Shown here: positions 23,112-29,547 of the stretch, in pieces | Layout: each line of letters starts with the position of its first letter | Numbering within the stretch: position 1 is the stretch's first letter | Origin: Litorilinea aerophila | GTDB taxonomy: Bacteria > Chloroflexota > Anaerolineae > Caldilineales > Caldilineaceae | Assembly (NCBI GenBank): GCA_945905745.1 | Contig: CAMDQF010000034.1 | Location: forward strand, 1-32,152 | Length of the DNA: 32,152 bases | Direction: 5' to 3' | Made by a program: the position numbers and the translations under genes | The notes under the pieces: model-generated | What the model saw: only the letters and a program-made list of their open reading frames with translations | The model's database searches: none | Told to the model about the DNA's origin: nothing

Positions 23112-24924
23112 GTTGGGACAAGCGCGGCCAATAGCTGGCGTCAAAGACCCGGCCCAACAGACTCTCCCGTTCGGCGTCGCTGGTCCAACGGGGCTGGCCG
23201 TAGTCGTAGAGCAATGTCGTCAAAACCTGCGTGCTGATGTAACGCCCGGCGTAGAAGGAATGTTTCACAATCAGCCCTTCGCGGGTATCCTGCCGCCACA
23301 TCTGGTCAAAGAAAAGATTGCCCAACCCGTAGAGAATCAGCCGTCCGTCGTCAAATTCGATGGCCTGGGGCACGTGGCTCTGGATGCCCGTCACAATATC
23401 CACGCCGGTCTGGCTGAGCAGGCGAAAGTTCTCCCGCTGATCCCAGAGCGGGGCCACGTCATAGCTCTCCTGATATTGCAATTCCAGCAGCACAATATCG
23501 GCTTTGTCCTCCTCCTTCACCGCGCGGATGGTGGCGGAGAGAATGTTCAGGTCAAACTCGGCGCTGCCCGGCCCGTCGTCCGTGGCCCAGGCGAAGTCGG
23601 GGCCATAGCTGTTGGCCCCCAAAAAGGCCAACCGGTTGCCGTTATGTTCCAAATGGAGCGGGGCAAAGGCTTCCTCTTTGGTGCGTCCGCCCCCATAGAC
23701 CGGCAGTCCGGCCTCGGCGTAAATGTCGAGAGAGACCAACGCGTCGTCCCGCCCGTAGTCGTTCTGGTGGTTGCCGGTCAGCCCGATGAGGTCCGCGCCC
23801 ACGGCTTCCAGTGCGGCCATATAATCGGGCGAACTGCAAAAGGTCAGGTTATCGGCGGAGGTGTTGGTCACACAGCCGGGCACGAAAGGCACTTCATTGC
23901 TGATGGTGGTAATGTCAGCCGCGGCCAGCTCTGGTCCCACCACTTCTGCCACCCACTCCGGGCCGAACTGGTCCATCTGATAGGCGGTCTGACGCACCAT
24001 CGCCGTAACGCCGGTCATAGCCAGCACAGTCAAACGGTCCGGGTCCCGATTTGTGTGGATGCCTGTTGCCTCCAGTACATTCAAAAACGCCTGATCATCC
24101 GCGCCGCCCGCTGAATGGGCATAGACCGTCGCTACCAGCGGATAGGCGTCCATGTCAAAACGGTTGTCCACCGGATTCTGGCCGTCCACGGCAAAGACCA
24201 CCAGTTCCGGCGTCAAGGCGTCGAAGGGCAGCAACGCAAGCGTCGTCTCGTCGGCCCAGGCCGCCTTGAGCAGTTCATCCACGCTTGCCACCCCCAGCAC
24301 CGCCGGACCAGCGTCGCCCAGCAGAGAGATCAGTCCCGGCAGAGTGTCGCTCAACACAACCATCCGGTTGTAGACAGCGCCTTCGCTGGCCGCCTCTTGC
24401 CACAATGCTGTTACCAGACTACTTTCAGTCTGGGGGAAAACTGTGTCGAAGCGCGCAGCCAGCGCGTACACCTGGCGATAGACAGCTTCGCCGTCCGGTT
24501 GTATTTCACCGCCCGGTTGTGTTTCACCGCCCGGTTGTATTTCACCGCCCGGTTGTATTTCACCGCCCGGTTGCCAGTCCAGCGCCAGAGAAGGAGCAGT
24601 GCCAGCCGCAGAGGCCAAAGTCAGGTGGGGATATTCCTCAACCAGTAGGGTCACCGTCTGGACAAATTGCGCGGGCAACCCATGGGCCAGAGTGATAACT
24701 GTCGGCGGCTGTGGGGTGGGTGTGGGAGAGGGCAGAAGAGGGGCGGCGGTGGCCGTTGCAAGGCCCAGCGCCGTCTGTTCATCCCCTTCTGGCGCAGAAG
24801 ATGCATTTGTCGCCCGTCCCATCGTAGGCAGGCGAATGAGTAGCCATAGTAGCAGTAGAACACCGGCCAACATCATCACAAAACCGAGGGGGGCGACTAA
24901 ACGACGGGGAATTCGTTCAACCAT
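23107..24924 (-). CDS. CapA-family (PGA_cap metallophosphatase-like) membrane-anchored protein
   Basis: Resembles CapA/PgsA, the calcineurin-like component of poly-gamma-glutamate capsule synthesis; no capB/capC genes are nearby, so the role is open. From the ATG at 24924 it has 605 residues: one membrane anchor (about 10-28), a Thr/Pro linker, an extra N-terminal region of about 300 residues that looks like a substrate-binding-protein remnant, and the CapA domain (about 330-590) with [41 protein letters not shown] and [12 protein letters not shown]. The usual HWG motif is replaced by LQYQESY. An 18-base tandem repeat encodes GGEIQP units at 24491-24573. The start is uncertain, since the frame is open to 25002 and no strong ribosome site was seen. 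The stop lies in a palindrome. Confidence 0.82.
   Translation of the reverse strand: MVERIPRRLVAPLGFVMMLAGVLLLLWLLIRLPTMGRATNASSAPEGDEQTALGLATATAAPLLPSPTPTPQPPTVITLAHGLPAQFVQTVTLLVEEYPHLTLASAAGTAPSLALDWQPGGEIQPGGEIQPGGETQPGGEIQPDGEAVYRQVYALAARFDTVFPQTESSLVTALWQEAASEGAVYNRMVVLSDTLPGLISLLGDAGPAVLGVASVDELLKAAWADETTLALLPFDALTPELVVFAVDGQNPVDNRFDMDAYPLVATVYAHSAGGADDQAFLNVLEATGIHTNRDPDRLTVLAMTGVTAMVRQTAYQMDQFGPEWVAEVVGPELAAADITTISNEVPFVPGCVTNTSADNLTFCSSPDYMAALEAVGADLIGLTGNHQNDYGRDDALVSLDIYAEAGLPVYGGGRTKEEAFAPLHLEHNGNRLAFLGANSYGPDFAWATDDGPGSAEFDLNILSATIRAVKEEDKADIVLLELQYQESYDVAPLWDQRENFRLLSQTGVDIVTGIQSHVPQAIEFDDGRLILYGLGNLFFDQMWRQDTREGLIVKHSFYAGRYISTQVLTTLLYDYGQPRWTSDAERESLLGRVFDASYWPRLSQP
24491..24573. 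repeat. 18-bp tandem repeat in the capA-like gene
   Basis: Four complete and one partial copy of CCGCCCGGTTGTATTTCA with few differences. It encodes repeated hexapeptides (PGGEIQ, once PGGETQ and once PDGEAV) on the minus strand. Being a multiple of three, it can gain or lose copies without a frameshift. Confidence 0.93.
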
Positions 24925-24946
24925 TCGACAAGAGACTTTCACAGAG

Positions 24947-24980
24947 AGAAGTTCGACTCGCACGAAAACGTCGAACTTCT
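24947..24980. repeat. inverted repeat with GAAGTTCG core
   Basis: Perfect 11-bp arms AGAAGTTCGAC (24947-24957) and 24970-24980 with a 12-base loop. It shares its core with the repeat at 9047-9086. Confidence 0.78.
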
Positions 24981-25018
24981 GCGGTTCAGCACAATTGACC
25001 AATTATCAGCAGACCGCA

Positions 25019-25079
25019 GTTGGGTTCTCCTGGCATTCGTTGGAGTGTAGAGGCCGATCTCTTGCCAGAAGAACCCAAC
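25019..25079. repeat. GTTGGGTTCTCCTGGCA inverted repeat
   Basis: 17-base arms (25019-25035 and 25063-25079) with one mismatch and a 27-base loop. It lies in the gap between the divergent capA-like and dehydrogenase genes, so it will be in one or both leaders. Confidence 0.85.
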
Positions 25080-25205
25080 CTACGATTATGCATACTGATT
25101 ATAGCCCACGCAGCCGAGGAGGAGCAATTGCTTTTGCCAACGATTCCGAAGCCGTGTAGGATAGATTGTCTGGAAAGTTCTACACATCCCCTGTTGGAGA
25201 GGTCA

Positions 25206-26204
25206 ATGTCCACCTACACAATCCTCGTCACCGACTATGCCTGGCCCAATCTGGAGATCGAGCAACAACTGCTGGCTACGGTCGGCGGGGAACTGCTGGT
25301 AGCCGAGAAAGGCAGCGCCGAAGAGATTACCCGTCTGGCACCCCAGGCCGACGCCATCCTTAGCTGCTGGGCTAAACTGCCGGAAGCCGCCCTGGACGCA
25401 GCACCCCGCTGCCGCATTGTCAGCCGCTACGGCATCGGGCTGGACAACATCCCCATCCAGCGGGCCACGGAATTGGGCATTCTGGTCACGAATGTGCCCG
25501 ACTTTTGCTCGGAAGAGGTCTCGGACCACGCGATGGCGCTGCTGTTGGCCCTGGCCCGGCAGATTGTGCCCCAGGCCGCTGCCAGCCGGGCCGGTGGCTG
25601 GCAACGGGAGACAGGACAGATGATTCCCCGGCTGCGGGGGCAGACGCTGGGGCTGATAGGCTACGGCAACAGCGCCCGCGGCCTGGTCCCCAAAGCCCAG
25701 GGCTTCGGGCTGAAGGTGCTGGCCTACACGCCCCGGCTGGCCGCTGGTCGGCTGGCGAACGGGGTAGAAGCGGTAGCCAATCTGGACGATCTGCTGGCCC
25801 GGGCGGATTATGTCTCACTCCACGCGCCCCTGACCGACGAGAGCCGGGGAGTGATCGACGAAGCCGCCCTGCGCCGAATGAAAGCGAGCGCGGTGCTGAT
25901 CAACACCAGTCGGGGCGGGCTGATCGACGAAAGCGCGCTGGTGCGGGCGCTGACCGAAGGCTGGATCGCCGGGGCGGGGCTGGATGTGCTGGTGCAGGAG
26001 CCGCCGCCGGCCGATCACCCCCTGCGCAGCCTGCCCAATGTGATTGTCACCCCCCACGCGGCTTTCTATTCCCAGGCATCCATCGCCGAATTGCAGCAGA
26101 AAGCCGCACAAAATGTGGTGGATGTGTTGCTGGGCAAGAAGCCTGCGCATATCGTCAACCGGGCGGTGCTGACACAGGAGAATTGCCGGTTTAACATCCA
26201 ATAG
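25206..26204 (+). CDS. D-2-hydroxyacid dehydrogenase (phosphoglycerate dehydrogenase/CtBP-like)
   Basis: NAD(P)-dependent oxidation or reduction of a D-2-hydroxy acid and its 2-oxo acid. The 332-residue protein lacks the C-terminal ACT/regulatory domain of SerA. The catalytic triad is complete: R236 in NTSRGGLID, E265 in VLVQEPP, and H284 in TPHAAF. The nucleotide-binding loop is GYGNSA (152-157), where the usual third Gly is Ala. SRYGIGLDNI (73-82) is the conserved substrate-binding loop of the PGDH branch. GGAGAGG six bases before the ATG sets the start. The enolase-like gene follows in the same direction after a 147-base palindrome-filled gap. Substrate unknown; glycerate-, phosphoglycerate- or phosphono-type acids are possible. 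Confidence 0.9.
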   Translation: MSTYTILVTDYAWPNLEIEQQLLATVGGELLVAEKGSAEEITRLAPQADAILSCWAKLPEAALDAAPRCRIVSRYGIGLDNIPIQRATELGILVTNVPDFCSEEVSDHAMALLLALARQIVPQAAASRAGGWQRETGQMIPRLRGQTLGLIGYGNSARGLVPKAQGFGLKVLAYTPRLAAGRLANGVEAVANLDDLLARADYVSLHAPLTDESRGVIDEAALRRMKASAVLINTSRGGLIDESALVRALTEGWIAGAGLDVLVQEPPPADHPLRSLPNVIVTPHAAFYSQASIAELQQKAAQNVVDVLLGKKPAHIVNRAVLTQENCRFNIQ

Positions 26205-26212
26205 TATTTGTG

Positions 26213-26320
26213 CCCAGCGCTCCGCGTAGACAAAGCAGTTAGAGGCTCCGGGTCCCCGACTGCGACCCGGCTGCGGGGGACCTAGAGCGTCCGGGGAAGA
26301 TTCCCACGCGGAGCGCTGGG
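26213..26320. repeat. compound palindrome between dehydrogenase and enolase-like genes
   Basis: Perfect outer arms CCCAGCGCTCCGCGT (26213-26227 with 26306-26320) enclose an inner stem (26245-26257 with 26276-26288, core GGTCCCC/GGGGACC). The outer arms resemble the CGTTCCCAGCGCTCCGCGT family of spacer palindromes found in several phyla. Confidence 0.88.
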
Positions 26321-26351
26321 AACGAGCACAGACAACGTAAAGGAAAAGACA

Positions 26352-27617
26352 ATGGAGATGATTCACACGTTGGATGGGTTGGAAATTCTGGACAGCCGGG
26401 GACGTCCCACTGTGCGGGCCACCTGTCGCCTGACCAGCGGCGCAGTGGGGATCGCATCCGTGCCCTCCGGCGCGTCCACGGGCAAGGCCGAGGCCTTAGA
26501 ATTGCGGGATCGGGACCCCTCCCGCTACCGGGGGCTGGGCTGCCGCAAAGCCGTGGGCCACATCCGGGGCGAGATTGCCCACGCGCTGGTCGGTGTGGAG
26601 ATAGAAGATCAGTCAGCGCTGGACCAGGCGCTGATTGCCCTGGACGGCACACCCAACAAAGCCCGGCTGGGAGCCAACGCGCTGCTGGCCGTCTCCCTGG
26701 CCTTTGCCCGGGCCCAGGCGATCGAAGCGGGCATTCCCCTCTACCAGCATTTCGCGGCCATCCACACGCCGGGTGGCCTGGCCCATAAGCTGCCCCGGCC
26801 CACCGTCAACCTCTTCAGCGGGGGCAAGCACGCGGGGGGACAGGTTCCCATTCAGGACGTGCTGGTGGTGCCTGTGGCGGCGCAGACAGTGGACGAGGCG
26901 CTGGCGATGACCTATGCCGTCTATCAGGCCGCCGCGGAACTCTGTCTGGACAAGTATAGGATGCGGGCGCTGACCGCGGACGAGGGAGGGCTGGCTCCCC
27001 CTTTTCCCGACGCAGAGGCGATGCTGGGCGATGGGGTGGCGGCAATTGAGCGGGCGGGCTATACGCCGGGCCGGGACGTAGCCCTGGCCCTGGACGTGGC
27101 TTCCAGCCATTTCTACGCGGACGGGCGTTACCACCTGGGCGGCGAACCGCTCGACAGTGCCGGAATGATCCACCATCTGCTCGGCTGGTTGGAACGCTAT
27201 CCGATTGTGAGTCTGGAGGATGGGCTGGCCGAGGAGGATTGGGCCAACTGGCCGAAGTTGCGCGAGGCAGTAGCTGGACGGGCGCTGGTGCTGGGGGACG
27301 ATTTTCTATGCACCAATCCGGGCCGCATCCGTCGAGCCATCGACGTCGGCGCGGCCAATGCCCTGCTGCTCAAAGTCAATCAGATCGGAACCCTTTCCGA
27401 AGCAGCCGACGCCTGCCGGTTGGCCCAGGCCGCGGGTTGGCACGTGACCGTCAGCGCGCGCAGCGGCGAGACCGAGGACGACTGGCTGGCCGATCTGGCC
27501 GTGGGCTGGGGCAGCGGCCACCTGAAAGTCGGTTCCATCACCCAATCGGAGCGGCTGGCAAAATACAACCGGCTGCTGGAGATCGAGGCGGAAAGCGGGC
27601 TGAAGATGAAGGGATGA
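26352..27617 (+). CDS. enolase paralog with altered active site
   Basis: Clearly of the enolase family at 421 residues: EILDSRGRPTV (11-21), PSGASTG (38-44), DGTPNKARLGANA (98-110), SLEDGLAEEDW (287-297) and KVNQIGTLSE (341-350). Metal ligands D248, E289 and D316 are present, as are E211, K341, R370, S371 and K392. Two otherwise near-invariant residues differ: the SHRSGETED motif reads SARSGETED, so the catalytic-loop histidine (E. coli H369) is A369, and the conserved QE pair is Q168-D169. The usual NGGxHADN segment reads SGGKHAGG. This suggests a changed substrate rather than housekeeping glycolysis. A true enolase would be expected elsewhere in the genome. The ATG lies after a weak AAAGGAAAAG site. 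Confidence 0.85.
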   Translation: MEMIHTLDGLEILDSRGRPTVRATCRLTSGAVGIASVPSGASTGKAEALELRDRDPSRYRGLGCRKAVGHIRGEIAHALVGVEIEDQSALDQALIALDGTPNKARLGANALLAVSLAFARAQAIEAGIPLYQHFAAIHTPGGLAHKLPRPTVNLFSGGKHAGGQVPIQDVLVVPVAAQTVDEALAMTYAVYQAAAELCLDKYRMRALTADEGGLAPPFPDAEAMLGDGVAAIERAGYTPGRDVALALDVASSHFYADGRYHLGGEPLDSAGMIHHLLGWLERYPIVSLEDGLAEEDWANWPKLREAVAGRALVLGDDFLCTNPGRIRRAIDVGAANALLLKVNQIGTLSEAADACRLAQAAGWHVTVSARSGETEDDWLADLAVGWGSGHLKVGSITQSERLAKYNRLLEIEAESGLKMKG

Positions 27618-27677
27618 AGGGAGGAGAGGAGAGGAGGACAGGCGATGAGAGTGTGGCCTCCTCGATTCCGCAATCTG

Positions 27678-27705
27678 CATTCACAATTCACCATTCACAA
27701 TTCAC
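27678..27705. repeat. four-unit AATTCAC heptamer array
   Basis: CATTCAC, AATTCAC, CATTCAC, AATTCAC; the reverse complement of the GTGAATT/GTGAATG array inside the glycosyltransferase. It lies between the convergent enolase-like and MOSC genes, after a purine-rich tract at about 27603-27640. Confidence 0.88.
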
Positions 27706-27730
27706 AATTTTTCTCCCTCCCTTCCGCTTG

Positions 27731-28225
27731 TCACTCTGTCATCCCCACTGCGTCGCCAACACGGATCAGCCCGCCCTCAATCACCCGGGCGGTGATGCCC
27801 CCGTGACCGCGTAGGGCATTGTAACCGCCGGGGCCAAGGGTTTCTTCCATCCGGGAGCAGGGGTGACAGTTGCCCGTATATTCCAGCAGCGCCTCGCCGA
27901 TGCGAAAGCGTTTGTCCTTCAGAGCGAGCAGATTCAGCCCGGAGACAACGATATTGCGGCGCAGGAGGGCGGGATCGATGGGTCCTCCGCCCAGAAAGGA
28001 GCCGACCGCAGCCAGATGTTCGGCCTGGATCAGCGTCACCTGGCGCTGGCTTTCCGCGCCCCGCCCCCGAAAGCGATCCCCCACCAGCCCCTTGCCGGGC
28101 AGAGCCTCTGCCCCTTCCACTGATTCGACGGGTTGCCGGTGGCCGGGCCGCAATCCAATCCAAAGCACTTCGCCGGTCTGGGGCAGGCTGTTCAGCAGAG
28201 CTTGCATAGGCGTATCTTCGGTCAT
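27731..28225 (-). CDS. MOSC domain protein
   Basis: A stand-alone MOSC (molybdenum cofactor sulfurase C-terminal) domain of 164 residues. Such domains bind molybdenum cofactor or handle sulphur through a conserved cysteine. Visible landmarks are GLVGDRF (about 46-52), the RRNIVVSGLNLLAL segment (about 88-101), and NCHPCSRMEE (about 118-127) with the conserved cysteine. The C-terminus HGGITARVIEGGLIRVGD is typical. GGAGAGG sits five bases before the ATG. It is the last of three closely spaced leftward genes. An orphan molybdopterin-dehydrogenase FAD subunit is about 9 kb away; no link is shown. Confidence 0.9.
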   Translation of the reverse strand: MTEDTPMQALLNSLPQTGEVLWIGLRPGHRQPVESVEGAEALPGKGLVGDRFRGRGAESQRQVTLIQAEHLAAVGSFLGGGPIDPALLRRNIVVSGLNLLALKDKRFRIGEALLEYTGNCHPCSRMEETLGPGGYNALRGHGGITARVIEGGLIRVGDAVGMTE

Positions 28226-28237
28226 TTTTCCTCTCCT

Positions 28238-28771
28238 TCAATCGTTCGTCGCATCAGCCAAGCGTGCCAGCAGTTTTCGTCCCCGTGCCTGGACGGCCGG
28301 GCTGCCTTCCACCATCTCTTCGCGGACAATGGCCGCCGCTTCTTCCCGCTGCCATCCACTTTGCAGGGAAAGGTCAACCAGCCCTTGCAGACAGTTGACC
28401 ACCAGAATCCGGCTTTTGCCCCCACTGTGGAGAATACCCACAATCTGATCCCAGGCCCGTTGCCGCTCTGCATCGGTCAGTGGCACCCGGGCCAGCATCA
28501 GCGGAATATGCCAGTAGACCTCCTGGCGCAGACCCGACGGCAGTTCGCCCAACAGAGCAGCTTTGTGGGGATGCAGCAGATGGGGATGCTGCTGGCTGAT
28601 CTTCTCCACCGCGTCCGCGGCCCGCATCTGCACCAGCGGCTCATCGTTGAACATCGCGGCAAAGAGCGCGTCAAAAGCGGCCGGGTCGTCCCCGGCCAAT
28701 GCAACGACTTCGGCCACCCGCCCAATCGAGCGCAGGTCGCCGCCGCGGAGTAAGTCGAGCAGTCGATTCAT
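28238..28771 (-). CDS. HEAT-repeat-like helical protein
   Basis: A 177-residue, leucine- and alanine-rich protein with a regular pattern of paired helices: FDALFAAMFNDEPLVQMRAADAVEKISQ is a typical HEAT-like unit (about 33-60). Such proteins usually mediate protein contacts; no enzymatic motif is visible. The ATG at 28771 is chosen because an upstream in-frame extension overlaps the preceding gene and has lower-quality, non-helical composition. The MOSC start lies 12 bases beyond its stop and the membrane protein stop lies 20 bases before its start, so co-transcription is likely. Confidence 0.75.
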   Translation of the reverse strand: MNRLLDLLRGGDLRSIGRVAEVVALAGDDPAAFDALFAAMFNDEPLVQMRAADAVEKISQQHPHLLHPHKAALLGELPSGLRQEVYWHIPLMLARVPLTDAERQRAWDQIVGILHSGGKSRILVVNCLQGLVDLSLQSGWQREEAAAIVREEMVEGSPAVQARGRKLLARLADATND

Positions 28772-28791
28772 TGGTGGCCTTTGCGCTTCGC

Positions 28792-29373
28792 TTACCGATC
28801 TAACGGGTCTATTGCGATTAGCATAAACACTGACAGACAAATCAGTAGTCCGACAAAAACCATCACTCGAAAGAATGTCTCGTTGGTCAGAAGATCGTAC
28901 CACGAATCATTCAGAACGGGTCGAAATCGCTTGTGATGCTGGATCCACTGATCTACATAGCTTTGGAATTTCTGAGGATTGAACCAAAGCAAATAGTTCA
29001 AATAAAGCAACCAGAACAATGCCATCGCGGGAATAATCAGCACCGAAATTCTTTCAGACATTTTCGCAACCCCTTCATCCCCGCGCGCTCCCATCCACAC
29101 AAGAGTACCCAGAGCAGCGAACGCAAAAGCCCTCGAATAGAACTCAATAATCAGCCAACGTCGAAGTCTTTCATTTTCAACAATAGCTTTGCGTGCAGCG
29201 GCAGGGCGACCAAAGAAAAACCAGTAGCCGAATAAAGAATTGCTCCAGCCATTCTGCGTCATAAACAGGTCTTGGCATTTCATGGGACACCGACGACACC
29301 GTATCGCGTTCATAAGCTCAAGAATAGTCCCAAAATAGCATATGAATATGAGAAGAACCCATTCATTCAACAC
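28792..29373 (-). CDS. hypothetical membrane protein
   Basis: I do not recognise the family. The 193-residue protein has about four hydrophobic segments (5-20, 78-96, 110-132, 168-187). Its CRRCPMKCQD stretch (26-35) carries three cysteines just after the first segment. It also has an aromatic-rich region (SLFGYWFFFGRPAAARKAI). The GTG at 29373 follows GAGG by eight bases. The segment is visibly less GC-rich than its neighbours, which may point to transfer. It is the first gene of the run that continues with the HEAT-like and MOSC genes. Confidence 0.62.
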   Translation of the reverse strand: MLNEWVLLIFICYFGTILELMNAIRCRRCPMKCQDLFMTQNGWSNSLFGYWFFFGRPAAARKAIVENERLRRWLIIEFYSRAFAFAALGTLVWMGARGDEGVAKMSERISVLIIPAMALFWLLYLNYLLWFNPQKFQSYVDQWIQHHKRFRPVLNDSWYDLLTNETFFRVMVFVGLLICLSVFMLIAIDPLDR

Positions 29374-29499
29374 AATGAAACCTCACGATTACCTATTTTT
29401 TACAACCGCCATCACAATTTGCATCTGACAACGATAAAAAGTATGCCACCCCTTCACCACCCCCCCGCGCCACTGTCTACAGCAATTGTCTCCTCGCTT

Positions 29500-29547
29500 G
29501 TAACGCAAACTAATAGTTTGCGGTCCGCAAGCTGACAGCTTGCGTTA
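29500..29547. repeat. double-hairpin element overlapping the dikinase stop
   Basis: Two hairpins, CGCAAAC/GTTTGCG (29504-29510, 29516-29522) and CGCAAGCT/AGCTTGCG (29526-29533, 29537-29544), within outer arms GTAACGCAA/TTGCGTTAC. It encodes the last eleven residues (TQAVSLRTANY) and the stop of the dikinase gene. Confidence 0.85.
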
